From Diatrype stigma (lineage: Eukaryota > Ascomycota > Sordariomycetes > Xylariales > Diatrypaceae), in assembly GCA_022225965.2 (NCBI GenBank), contig JAKJXP020000048.1, positions 70,876 through 134,875 on the forward strand: a DNA stretch of 64,000 nucleotides, in the 5' to 3' direction. A model generated the notes under the pieces. The model had not been told where the DNA came from, did not search any database, and saw nothing but the letters and a program-made list of their open reading frames with translations. Of the stretch, positions 10,322-22,734 are shown in pieces. Made by a program: the position numbers and the translations under genes. The first letter of the stretch is position 1; each line of letters starts with the position of its first letter.

Positions 10322-12873
10322 ACTGAACTGGGCCAGCTTTCCAACGCTAGATGACGCAAAAACTACTATGTTGCATTTCTGTCTTAATCCTTCCGGGTCA
10401 TGGCGCGAAGAGTTGCTGATATATACCTTCAACGAGATTCAGCTCGCTAACTAAGAGCAATCACGCCACGCATAAACAGTCTAAGATTGGGGTATGTGCA
10501 ACCAAACTATGATTCCGTCATAAAATACCCCATATATCGAGTCCAGTTTTATCACTACGGTGCGGTACGGTCGGTCGGTCGGTCGGTCTTAAGCGGACGG
10601 GAAAACTTAGGGGGACCAACTGACTAGAATAAATAGCCTGGGCTGAAATAGGGGGGACGGTGGGGGCTAAGCAGAAAATAAGAACGTGCAATATATAAAC
10701 AATGGGGGGAGAAGAGATGCGAATTTTACATGGATGGCTTTTGGGATAGGGGCTTTTTGTTCAGGGCCATGGGTTTGGGTTTGGGGTTGGTTCGGGCCTG
10801 GGCTTGGGCTTAGGGAAATTCCCACCTACGTTCAATGATGACGATTTTCAACTACTTGCCTACCTACTTACCTACTTACCTACAAGTCATTATGCTTGCT
10901 TCGATTAAGGAAGCCCTGCTCCTATTGTTTTCTCACTCATGTGGATTTCCATGCTTGGTCGGCTGCCCCGGCGCGCGCGAGAAAGGTCAGAGATGGAAGG
11001 AGAGAGGGAAAGGGGGACAAGCGCTATTTCTGCATTTACATTTGGCCATCTATATATCTATCTAGTGTTTGCTCACATGCCTTATGCCCAGCTGTGTAGG
11101 TAGTTTACATACCTATCTACCTGACTAGGTAACGGCTTGATGATTTCATCATTATAGGGAAAGTAAGGGCAGGCGGGTAGAGAGGAACGTAGAAAGATGG
11201 GAGAAGTCTATTCTCCCTGTTGCCTTATCATGAAGCTTACGTCTGACGGATTGGCCATGCTCCATCCTCTTCATACCACCAAACATGAAACTCTATACCG
11301 CAGTCCTTCTATCTACAGGTAGCAGCATCTTTGTCAGTCCTAGATGACGATATCCTCGCCCATAAGTAAACGCAACGGCGAGGAGCCGGAAAGCGGCGAT
11401 ATCCGCTTCGCGCAACGCGTGGTGTGCGTATGTGCGTGTGTGAAATCCGACTACCACCGTTTCTGTATGGTGGCCACTTGCCCTCGCTGCAGTGAGACAT
11501 CAGATCAGAGCGGGAGAACCTTCCGATCTTCGTGCGAGGTGGGAGTGGGAAACCTGTGGCTGGCTGACTGGACTGACATACTCTGGGCTGCTACATATGG
11601 GTAGGGGTTCATTATTTTCATATATATCAGGATAGTAAACTACCGGTAGCGACTGGTTTGGCCCATCGGCTGACGATGGGTGTGTCGGTATGTACGTGCA
11701 AAGCGGTCTGCAGGATGTGATGAGTGCTGTAGCAAGAAGCCACAAAAGTGTTTCTTGGTGTTTCAGTAGGAACACTTATCACACCCTTCCCTCTTCCTTC
11801 GTGATGCGTATGTCTACCGGCAGAGATCCCGGATAGGGGTGTATATACACGGGTATATACGCTGGTCATCAGGTGTCTACGTTGTAGGTATGGGGCATTG
11901 GTAGTTAGCATGAGAACCCGGGCTGCGTAACAGACGGACACCACGCATGGATGGATGGACGGATGGACGGATGGATCTTGTTTAGGCATGAATGAACGCT
12001 GACCAGGTAATAACCCCCAGCTTCTATGAGCTTGCCCACCACTTGAACATGAGATGGGGCTTTCCACGCGGTGCGGTGTAAGTTTTATTAGTAACGCAGC
12101 AAGTACACAGAAGTAGTTCCGAAGTACTACAGCGCAACCCAGATCATAAGTTCACCAACGTGTCTGCGTGTCTGGGAAAAACGAAACGCCCCGTATATAT
12201 GAGAACACACTTAGCTAATTCTTTCAGCGGAAAAAATCTCAGATCTCCGCCGGCAACCCAAGGCTAGCCGGGTTCAAACCCCCTACACCTCAGCAGCGGG
12301 TACCTGGCATGGGCATCCGAACAAATCGCGGCGCCTCCCGTGGATCTTAAATGCCCGAAATAAAAAACGACTATATCGCTTGGCAAAGGAGGGCGCTTCG
12401 GTCTAGAGTCTAGACAACTGACTCAATTTATATATAATAATGTATATAATAATGAAACATCTACAACTTGGTTATTATTAAGCATTATACCCATCATGGC
12501 AATAATACTTGGGATAGTTGTCGGCACAGAAAGCCACTGTGGCTCAGCTAATTAGAACCCAATGCCAACCTTCTAGCCCGAGTCGATGTTCCTATGTTTA
12601 GAGCTGTTGTATGCATGCACGCACTTTAATCCAAGCTCCTGGTTATCACATGCCGATCGGGAGTTGCCGAGTTCACGATGACATCATACATCAGCAGGTA
12701 CAGTATCATGGACAGATGAGATTCAGAGTGCGACGTTTGCATTTCACAGAAAACAACAATTCCTGACATTGTCAATTTGTCTAAGTAAACGTCACATCAG
12801 TCGCTTGGTATATCCGAACGACGATTCCAGATAACTAGGTATAATTGTAATATTGAGCATATTGAGCACAAGC
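10322..12873. other. Intergenic spacer with simple repeats
   Basis: No supported gene. It contains five CGGT units at 10568-10587, TACCTACT repeats at about 10859-10883, a GGAT/GGAC run at about 11946-11977 and an AT-rich patch at about 12425-12480. The promoter of the NTF2-like gene must lie at its right end. Confidence 0.5.
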
Positions 12874-13924
12874 ATGGAGAACCCCGTCCGCGAGATCCCG
12901 GGCGTCATCACAGCGCTCACGCAGGGCAACAGCGAGGAGCAGGCCAGGACCCTCGAGGACTACTTCCTGCCGAACGCGTACTTCATGCACCCTTTCTGCC
13001 GCGTGCCCGCGTTCGGGGACTTCGCGCTCCCCTTCCCCGTACCCTTCCTCACCGGGTCCTCGTCGCGCCGCACCGTCAATTCGCGGCGCCTGGTCCTCCT
13101 GATATACGAGTGGTATCGCATCCTAAGCCCCAGGATCCTGTTCCAGATCGACTCGGTTGGTAAGTCGAGGTCTCCTTGCAAACACCCCTAGTTCATATCT
13201 GTCCCTACAATCACACAAACACTGCTCGGGCTGTAATTCTCTATCTCCATCTCTATAATGAGAAGGGGCGGGAAGGATTCGGATACTTGGGAGTATCCAA
13301 TGATGTGCGAGCTTTAAGGGCAAGTTCGTCATAGAAAAGTCGATGGGACTGAAAGAGAGACTCACCAGCGGAACTCCTACAGCCTTCGACGAGCGCGCCA
13401 GCCTCCTCTACGTAACGATGCGGCAGACGTTCACGCTGTGGTTCGTGCCCTTCGACCTGTGGCAGGCGAACGTGAAGCTCGTGACGGTGCTCGCCCTCGC
13501 GCCCCTGCCAGTGGACGAGGACAACCACCCGCGGGCGCTCTCCGGCGACAGCAACAGCAACGGGAACGGCGACAGTACCACCAATCACGACGACGATACT
13601 AGCCACCACAACCACGACCACAACGATGCTCCGGCAGCGCGGACCCGGACCCGCTTCTTCATCCGCGGCCAGGAGGACCACTACCAGGTGGAGGAGTGGC
13701 TGAAGTTCATCGCGCCCTGGGGCGCCTCGCTGCTGTGGGTCGCGTGGCAGCTGTTCGCGACGTGCGTCTGCGCGTTCGGCGTCCTGCTCTGGCCGTTCGG
13801 CCTCGTGCGCGCTGTCAAGCGGACGCAGAGGCGGCGGGCGAGGGCGAAGCGGCAGGAGCATAAGCTGGAGGAGGAGGATGATGAGGGGGAGGGGGAGCAG
13901 AATCAGGGAGGAAAAAGTGATTGA
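12874..13924 (+). CDS. SigF-like NTF2-fold protein with a C-terminal membrane segment
   Basis: Two exons, 12874-13159 and 13383-13924, joined by a 223-nt GT-AG intron; the spliced frame closes at 275 residues. The N-terminus MENPVREIPGVITALTQ, the AYFMHPFCRVP stretch, the segment LLIYEWYRILSPRI and, right after the splice, FDERASLLYVTMRQTF are characteristic of fungal proteins annotated as SigF-like NTF2-like. Their molecular role is unknown to me. Between the last beta strands sits an unusual Asn/Asp/His/Ser-rich insertion (about residues 146-175) that is not part of the fold. Near the C-terminus is a hydrophobic stretch (about 205-240, LLWVAWQLFATCVCAFGVLLW) followed by a basic then acidic tail, suggesting a tail-anchored or single-pass membrane protein. 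The ATG at 12874 begins the conserved segment exactly. Confidence 0.8.
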
Positions 13925-15644
13925 TTGATTGATTGATGATAGGTCTAAACTTCAAGAGCTGTCTGCCCATGTACTAGATCTGGAGACGGCGTTCGCAGCC
14001 TGCATGCATCACTAGCTGTTCATATTCTAATGGTTCAGGGGCGGGAGGGATGCCTGACTAAGGACATGAGGACAGGGGGTGAACTGGCCTGGGTGTGTCG
14101 GAGCCTTTGAGCGTCGTGATTTTTGCTTCCACTGCCCCAGGTTGGTAACTTCGGAGGCACTGTGTCTTGAGCGGGGCGGACAGCAAAGTAGGTAGAATAT
14201 AAATAAAATCTGCGCAACCGAATACTTGAACACAGACATAGTAGCCTCGAGCCTCATACCGACAGTACATACAATCCTAATCTTGCGTAGTTCTTACTCT
14301 GAATATACTCCTGTCATTCACCTGACTACCATTTCGATCTTGTGCCTATTGCGTTCAAGTAGCTGAAGTTGGGGCTCCTTCATAGACCGAAGTTATCTAC
14401 TGAAGTCCAGCATGACTCGAATATCGCGGGTCACTGGCGGGCTGCATTATTCACCCCATCTTCGACCCCTGAATGCCTAATCGAAAGACTCGGAGGGTAT
14501 CTGATCGCAAAGCGACAAGTTGATCAGATGTCGGCCGTGGGACGCGCCGAGTATAAGACACGATGGATTCGAAATGTATACGCAACCCCGCACAAAGGGG
14601 TAAAAGGTAAACTGCACGAGGTACCTGAGCCCCCTTTATTTCCTACTGGAAAGAAGTATGGAAAACATCGGTTCAATAGCCCGTGTCTGTCTCTTAGGGG
14701 TACTATATTGGGAAGCTCAAGATTATCAGCGAGGTGAAGGGTGAAGAGTAGGGTAGAAGGTTAGCTACATAGACCGTATATGCCGTTGGTTTTCTTGAAC
14801 AACCATCTCATTGATTAAACGTTCTGTCTATCTTGTAACATCTATTCCTCGGAAGTAGATGTTTACGCATCACTACTTTAATGTCACCTAGGGATGCATT
14901 AGATTCTACTCCACGAGGAATGGGGAGATAGAGGAACATATCAACCAGAACTACCGCCACACTCTTTTCTCCCTGCCCACACTCGCATTACAGAGCTGAC
15001 AAGCTAGCCTTACTCAGCAAATGAAGGAGCACATGTTGTGTCAAGGCCAGGAAAAAGGACCGAGGGCATATCCATGTCCATCAGATGATCCAGAAGGATG
15101 ATTTGGAGCGTTACCTAGTCACGCAATAGTCACTTCGTCGTTGAGATAGAGTGCTTATGAGCTTTCCTCTCCGTCCCCCTTGGACTAGGATACCATGTCT
15201 AAGTTTCCTTCGTGTAACCGTCACAGACTTGACAAACGGTTTATGCATAACTAGGTATGTGATAAGGTCTCACGAGTGTCTTAGGCTTCAGATGACAGTT
15301 CCGCGGGCCTTGGGGGGGTTTCCATATTCTGACATCAGCATGTCTCCTGCGCCACCATAACCTTTAAATCAACTACATTTAACAACGCTGCACATGGAGA
15401 ACATTGAGCTTGGACGAATATTCGGCGGAGATAATGAAAAAGGCAGTCTGATGGACTTGTTTTCTAGTGCTGGAACAAAACTGATTGCTTATTGTATAAG
15501 TTGACTTGGCGGATACATGTATATGCATGGTCCCTCTCTTATCCGGACCAGATCTGTTAGCCATAATGTTGATATTCGTACATATTATGCATCACCCCCC
15601 GCACCCCGCGCGCCAAACTTGCTCCCAGGGTTTGAAGAAATCAG
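13925..15644. other. Intergenic spacer between convergent genes
   Basis: No supported gene. It starts with a short TGAT microsatellite overlapping the preceding stop region (about 13918-13940). The rest is unremarkable sequence with no ORF I can support. Confidence 0.5.
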
Positions 15645-17600
15645 TCAACTTGAAATAGCTGCAGTGGTAACAAGCGGACTAGCTTCGTCGATGCGCCGCT
15701 GTTCAGCCTCTAACAGAAACTGAGGCCGCTGTCGTTGAGTGAGAGCGTCGTTCCCAAAGACGAAGAGGCCTCTGTTCCTCCTGAAGATCTCGTCCATGTC
15801 CTCCAAAGTCCTGCGAGACGTCTCGGGGTAGAAAAGATAAACGATGGGGAGGTATGACCAGCAGAAGCATGAAAACACTACCAAACATGTGTGCCATTGG
15901 TTAGCAAGTAAGTGGGTGTCCGCCAGGACTCAGATTTGATCATCCGGGGGTACTGGATCCAACTCACAGAGGTAGAACCCCCAGCCCAGATTATCGACGC
16001 CGGCCTTAGTAAACTGTACTGTGACGAAGCCTCCAAGCCAATTTGTCGCAGTAGCGGCAGCAGACCCTCTTGTCCTCCACCCGAGGCCGTTGATCTCGGA
16101 GTTATATACCCACGGAACCTTGGCAAAGCTGGTTCCGTAGCAGAAGTAGTACAGGAAGAACATCGAGACCGTAACTATACTTAGGGTGGCTTTCTGCTCT
16201 GGGTGAGTTGATGCCACTTTCAGGGTCACCGCGGCTACAAGGTAGCAAATCCCAGTTGTCACCGAACCGTAAATCATGAGTCTGAGCCTAGTTAGTAACC
16301 TATCCAATGCGTTGCTCATATCTATACGATCTTCTCACTTCCGTCTCCCAGCTATATCCACTATTAAAAGACAGCAGATAGCTGCTACCAGGTACACTAC
16401 GGAGCTTGTAGCAGTGAGCAGCCGCGCTTGTGCGTTGGAGACCCCCACAGACTGGATCAGGAGAGTCGGCAAGTAGTAACCAAGGGCATTTACCCCGGTG
16501 AACTGCTGCATAAGTTGTGTCCCACAACTAAAAACAAGCATCAGTATTTTCATGTTTGACGTGATGCCTGAGTAGTGGAGATCGCTTGCCTTAGGATGAG
16601 CCTGCGGAAATTCTGGGTGGAATCCCCAAGGAGGAACACAGCTGTTGTCGGGGCTCGAGCCTTCCGCTCCTCTTGCAGTGACTTCTGAATGGACTTCAGG
16701 TCGTCATTCAAGTTCCTGTCCGCCAAGTCGTGCTCTACTCCCCGCAATCTCGCCAGAGTAAGACGCGCTGCTTCGAGATCCCCTCTCAACATGAGCCACC
16801 TGGGCGACTCCACGACGAGGGGTAGCAGCAAGACGACGAGGACGGAGAAGATCAGCTGGAGAGCTAGGGGGAACCGCCACTGGACAGGACCCGGCCTGTC
16901 GAACAGTGCAAAATTAATCCAGCTCGCAACACAGACGCCAATAGTCACGCAGAGAGAGCCCAATACTACTAACTTACCCCTGATGCGAGACGGGGAGCAT
17001 TCGGCGACATAGATCGGACAGGTGGACGAGATTACACCCACGCCAAAGCCATTTGTCACGCGCCCTACAATCAGTTGCGGTAGACTGAAAGCTACTACCT
17101 GCAGGATGGCTCCGATGATGTTGAACGCTAGGCCGGCCCATACGGACTTCTTACGACCAAGCCTGTCGCCCAGGGCAAAGGCTGCGACGCAGCCGAAGAA
17201 GGCTCCGATCTACCCCTCGATGTCAGTTTCTGATACGAACCACTGCCCAGCTAGTCATGGGTTGCTGCACGGGATGGCAAACAGAGCTTACTGAAAAGCA
17301 ACTCGAAGTAATCCCAGATACGTTCGGGTTCCTAGTTTCAGGGAACAACTCCAGAAAGTCCGAGGAGATGAGAGCCCCCGCAAATATGGCCTTGTATGGA
17401 CGGTAAGCTGGCCAGAATAGGAACCCAGGGAAGGATGGGCTCTTACAGACCTGATCATACCCGAAGTATGCCATAGACACTTTTCGAGTCAGCATTAACA
17501 GATAGCTTGGAAATGAGGGTAGATCTATGAACCCACGGGAGTTGGCGGCTGCCAAGCAAGCGAGTTGTGCATTGCCTCTTGGTTGCTGGAGGCCGAACAT
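15645..17600 (-). CDS. Sugar-porter family MFS transporter (fungal hexose/quinate type)
   Basis: Seven exons on the minus strand (17600-17537, 17479-17451, 17390-17292, 17209-16590, 16527-16339, 16281-15968, 15877-15645) give 515 residues. Family marks are FGYDQ-FAG in helix 1, GDRLGRKKS at 78-86, RVTNGFGVGVISSTCPIY with AECSPSRIRGKLV (PESPR-like VESPRWL follows), FTGVNALGYYLPTLL in helix 7 and YPETSRRTLEDMDEIF near residue 456. These support a 12-TM plasma-membrane monosaccharide or related polyol/quinate transporter; the substrate is unknown. The 62-nt intron at 16589-16528 has a GC donor (AG|GCAAGC); without it helix 7 is lost. Introns 1 (57 nt) and 2 (60 nt) are multiples of three with no stop, so they rest on alignment to the family rather than frame. 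A Zn2Cys6 regulator lies divergently 3 kb away. Confidence 0.85.
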
Positions 17601-20595
17601 TTTCGCGGCCTGAACGTGATGGTGGCAATGTGCCGTGAGACTGATAAGCCTGCGGGAGTATCGGGCAATGAGGATAGAAGGGCGTCCCTCCGAAGCTAGA
17701 GGGGAGAGAAACTTCCTAGAAGCAAAGATGTCGGTCCTTCTTCAGAGGACGATGGGATATCTATATAGATAACCCACACGACAGTGTTTTCTCCCTTTCC
17801 CTCCTCACTCTTATATGCCATACCTATGAGAGGAAGGCCTCCCCAATCCGCCGCCGTTAAATAGACCCTGCACCTTCATCATGGTCCTCATGTCAGGCAT
17901 CCATCACGTAGAGCCAAGCTCGACCGGCTGCTACGGAAAACATGCAGCATATCCACTACGGGCAACTCTGGAGAGACCACACCTCGAAATGCTGACATGA
18001 GCTCGTGTGCCGGTCCCATCTTATGCCGACTCGAAGCACTTGAGTCACAGCACTGAGGCAAAATAAGAAGCATCGTCGTCGCCTCCTGACGTGCTGGCCG
18101 TAGCTCAGGTATGCTTTTCTATAGAGGAACCTGGAGAGATTACTCAGCCCCCACTAGGTTTGGGAGCCACATGACATTATATTATAGTGCGCTACTTACC
18201 AGGTCCGCCGTGTCGCAGGAGGATATGAACTATATACGTAAAGGACAATATGATAGGTATACAAGTACAAATATGGGGGTGTGTGTACCCACAGACGTAG
18301 ATATTGCCCCTCGTTGCAGTGCCGGCCTCTTTCGCGGGCCTACCGACAACACGGCGGGGCCGGCAACGGGAAACATATCAGGTATAAGTATCTGTTTGAC
18401 TGCAAACACACAAGCCGGACTCATGTGTCAGGTAACTCACTATACACAGCCTTTCGAGAGACTTCAGGTGCCCTTGTGAGAGGGAACTGCGGGATGTGCA
18501 CCGAGATTTACAAATGTAGCAATGCAACGCCTACCGAACTGAAGATGCTTCTGCAGCTTTTTCATTATCATGTATAGGAGTTTTTAAAGTCGGGCCCCAT
18601 AATCGCGGGTAGGGCTGAATGACGCCATGGCTTATACTATGTAATACGCGACGGACGCATACGCTATGCGCTGCAAGCCCGACGATGTCGCCTAAGTATT
18701 ATGCAACGCGGTGGGTAGCATCGCAAGCTACATATTACATATTGCATAGCGTCGTTCTCACTCTCTCAGTACATACAGATCGAGTAACTGTTACTAGGCT
18801 CTCATCTTACTACGGAGTTGTGGATGGTATGTTCAGTACCGAAAGTACTGTAATCCGCATGACATGCATGCGGTCCACCTATGCAGTGTCTGCTGTCATA
18901 TGCTGGAAGGTTGATGATCTATCTGGTTGGCAGAGCAAATCTGATCACGGCGATAAGCATAGCGATAAAGTGACAATAAGGCGAGATTGATGGCTCATAG
19001 CGGACAGCTGGTGAAGCAGGGAACACTATCTCCGAGCCTCATATGTATGTGCGTAGGCAGTCTTATAATGTGATCCGAAGCGTGGCCGTGGCGCAGTCCA
19101 TGCAGCTAATAAGTATGAGCGGCGGGAAGCTCTAGCGATTTCGTGTGAAGATATGCAACAGTTGCCGAAAAAGTCCCCAGTACTCGAGCACAGCTGCCGT
19201 CTACATCGCAGATGATATATCCATTGATTATGCTTCTTCGTGTGCCCTGGACAAATCACCGTCTTTGGAAAATGCACCTAAGTGGCTCTTCATAGCTGCA
19301 ATACTACGCAGGACGTAGGAATCGGTGGCCAAGGTTGCAGTGTGAGTGATTTCCTCCTCGTAATTGGCAAGTGTACTACATAGTCAGGCAAAAGTGAAGA
19401 CGATGGACCGACATCATTGTGTCTAAGTGGTTGTTAGATCATATATCAAGTAGTGAGATCCATTTTCTAGAAGCTGGTGGTCATTTTGCTGTTTAGATCT
19501 CATCAAGTAGAGGGGCTTAAATCTTAGCTAAGATCGCTGTATAAATCCGGTGTCAGTCTTATCAACTGCTGTAGTTAGCGAGTGGCTGCAACGACGTGGG
19601 TGCTAGATAAATATAGTTATACCTCGGCAGGGAATATATCAATACTCATCACTCATACACAACTCATGGATTAGCAATTACATACATAACTAACGTACAT
19701 ATCAGGTGTGTATGCGCGAACTTTAACACCAGCTCAGGAAGGGTTTCAAATCTACGGCGCTGGGGTGTCGAGTTTAGGGCATAATAACGCTGCTCGACTT
19801 GGTCAGCAAGTGCTTGGTTGAGCTTTATAATGCGGTGTAATACTTACCTAACTGGTGTAATGCTGTAGTGTAATATGCCTGCTTCTCGGTGCCAATGACG
19901 CCTTTCCACACTGATATCTATACCAAGGACACGGTATCTACCTACCCATAGCAGTAGATCGTAGATTCATCCTTATCCTCATCAGCCTCAAGGGGACCAA
20001 GCCTAAACGCTGCCGCAGATCATCCCACCCACCATACAAGGATGCTTCGCAGATTTGCGCTGTTACCTACCCCCCACAGTGAGACAGCCAGCTGGTCTGC
20101 CAACCAAGCCAACCAGGCGCGGATGCATCCCCTGTCACTCTGCGATTGTCGATTCGTCTATGCAAAAGAGCTATGCATAGCTGGCCTGCTATCAGGCAGT
20201 TCAGGCTAACCGTCAGCTGCCTCCAGATCTTTATAACATGTATCCAAAGGTGCATCCAACTTACACCGCGAGAAGCCGTCGAAAATGGTTAGAGCCATCG
20301 ATGATACAGCTTCTGTGCTGTTACCGTTACTTGCTCAAAGGAAGCCCAGGGAAACTTATGTAACCTTGGCCTGGTGGCAATACAACCCCTTTACCGCCGT
20401 ATTCCATGTGTCGTAAATACAGGTTTCGAATATTGGTATTCTGGAATTGGGCGTTGTCAGTCTCGATATCGACGCTTTGGACACTACTCCAAGGGACCTA
20501 GAACGACGGCACTTACATAAATAGATAAGCGATCCGTATATAGTGGTTGGCTAAGCACGTTAGCTAGTTCGCGAGCATTCCATCCTCCTGACCGG
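17601..20595. other. 3-kb divergent intergenic region between sugar transporter and Zn2Cys6 regulator
   Basis: No supported gene. It contains the promoters of both flanking divergent genes. I could not find a convincing pair of CGG half-sites that would mark a shared operator. Around 18640-18760 there are short inverted words (for example GCATACGCTATGC, a 5-bp stem) but no element I can name. Confidence 0.45.
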
Positions 20596-22734
20596 ATGAA
20601 CTACACTAGGAAGCGCAAGTTTATTATATCACCTCTTACTCGAGGCCGTTAACTACCTTGGTACGTCTTACTAACACGACGTCAGGTGCAATCCTTGCCT
20701 GCGACTTCTGCAGGTAAGTCATTCCGTCCAGCTGAATGGACTTTCATTTTCTAGTTAGATCATAGACTAAGAAGAGGATAGGCATCGAAAACGAAGATGT
20801 GACGGCAACAGACCCTGCTCCACATGCAAGGAGTCGAACGCCGATTGCCTCTACCAAGAGCTCTCGGCTAATAGGTAATCAGGAACTACAGCACAACGTT
20901 TCCGAAGACTCGATTTATAATACTAACGAACCTCGGATATAGAGTAGAGGATTCCAGCCCGAGCGCCGTAGTCGACCGACTGGCGCGGATAGAGTCTATG
21001 CTTGAGCAGCAGAGCCAGCAGCTTGGCCTCCTCAGCGTTTCATCCCCACGGGTTGCATCAACGTCCGGTGACCAACCCGACTACTTCTCGGGACTGCCGC
21101 AACAATCAGACTATCTGCAGTCTACGACAGCCATCGGGGCTACGGAGGTAGATTCCACGCAGTTTCTGATTCCAAAAGATCACGCTACGATTGCGAGTGC
21201 CCTGCTCGCCTTACCCAGGGCCCGTCGCCTCCTCGGTGACTATCCGAGGGACTTCTTTTTCCAGCTGGAGGAGACTCTCCCTCTGCCTGGGATACTGAGC
21301 AATGTTCACGACGCGACGCAAGTCTGGCCGTCGCTTGAGCCAGATGTCCTGGATACCTTAGCTATGAAGTATTTCCAGCATGTCCACCCCCACCAGCCGT
21401 TATTTACGCATCAGTCGTTCCGTCTGTGGCAGGATAGGCTCCTACAAGCCCAAGTAATGGACGAGATAACCACGGCCATCTGCTTTTGTGTATATGCCCT
21501 CGGCACCATCTGCACACTGCCAGAAGACGCCAAGGCCGATGAGACCCTTGGCCTTGAATACTTCCAGCCAGCATTACGCACAATCCTCCACCATGCCATC
21601 TGGGGCTACAGGCCGAATATAGCCATTTGCCAAGCCCTGCTTCTTGCTGCCTCGTACTTTTCGCACCTTGGCCGACCTCTCCAAAGCTGGAGAATGGCCC
21701 ATTTTGGGTCGCGCATCTTTCTTCATCTATTCGAAAGGTAGGCTCGGAACCCTGGAATACTAGGCCAATCACTGACAATTCATGATAGCCGAGAGCGTCA
21801 GCAATACCAAACTGAGTTTGAAGATGCCGAAGTGCGAGTATTCTGGCAGTGTTTTATGATGGAGTGGTAAGCCACGCGGTGTCGTTCAACATGTTTCAGC
21901 ATCACTCACGTGCTAACAAGTTCTTCTAGTGACCGAGTAGCTGAGCTGGATGTCCAGAGAAGCGGGATAGAGCCGTTGGGGGACAAGATGCCCTTGCCAC
22001 ATAGCACGGGGCCTAGCGACGATGAGAATACGATATGTTCCATTGCAGAACACGCGATTAGGAGACTGCTGAACCGAATACATTTCTCACTCTACGGCCC
22101 CGTCCTTCCGATGAGCATGTCACGGCCAGAGGACCCCACCAAGATCTGGCAGGGTCTTGGCCTCCAGAAGCTGCAGACGCTGAGCTCGGAGCTCAACCGC
22201 CAGCTGGAAGAGTGGTACAACTCCATACCCGAACCGCTGCGGCCGTCGAAAGGGACAGCGGCCCTGCCGAACGATCGCCTACGCGTGCTACGGATCCGAT
22301 ATTACGCCGCAAGGCACATAATACACAGGCCGTACGTGCTCCAGACGGTCTCGCGACAGCGCGAATCGGCATCGCCGAGGTCGTCGCCCATGGGGCCTTC
22401 GGACCACCAGTACGGCGAGCCGACGCCCGCGATCATGGAGATGTGCGAGGTCTGCGTGGACTCCTGCCTGAACTACCTGTACAATGCGGTCGAGATGATC
22501 GACAAGCGCTCGCCGTACCTGTGGTCGTTCTCGCAGAGCTGCATGGCCTGCCTGGTCCTGCTGTGGATGGCCGACAGCTGCGTGGCCCTGCGCCACCTCG
22601 TCCCGAACATGCACCCCATCCAGAGCGCGGTGCTCGCCAGGCTGCGGAAGTGGGCCACGAAGGGTTCGAGCTTCGACGCCGAAGCGCGCATTATTGAGCG
22701 TCTTGTCTTTTCCGATCCCATGCTCACCTCCTAG
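20596..22734 (+). CDS. Zn2Cys6 transcription factor with fungal middle homology region
   Basis: Six exons (20596-20614, 20686-20713, 20782-20874, 20943-21737, 21789-21866, 21930-22734) close in frame at 605 residues. The zinc cluster has Cys 12, 15, 22, 28, 31 and 38 (C-x2-C-x6-C-x5-C-x2-C-x6-C) and is spread over three exons. It is followed by RVEDSSPSAVVDRLARIESML, a likely dimerisation helix. The middle homology region runs from about residue 150 (DTLAMKYFQHVHPHQPLFTHQSF) through VFWQCFMMECDRVAEL. The first exon is only 19 nt (MNYTRK plus one base) and is joined through a 71-nt intron with donor AAGC|GCAAGT and branch site TACTAAC; this GC-AG intron is inferred because it restores an N-terminus of the usual RKR-x3-ACDFCR form. 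The position next to a sugar transporter suggests, but does not show, that it controls that gene. Confidence 0.8.

Noticed and set aside
12255..12300. GGGTTCAAACCCC resembling a tRNA B box
   Set aside because: The T-arm stem pairs over only three bases, no acceptor stem or A box fits on either strand, and the word is simply palindromic. Not a tRNA.
14369..14737. 122-codon plus-strand ORF in the spacer before the sugar transporter
   Set aside because: No family features and no support from neighbouring splice sites.
17601..20595. Shared CGG-type operator between the divergent transporter and regulator
   Set aside because: I scanned for paired CGG/CCG half-sites with consistent spacing and found none convincing.
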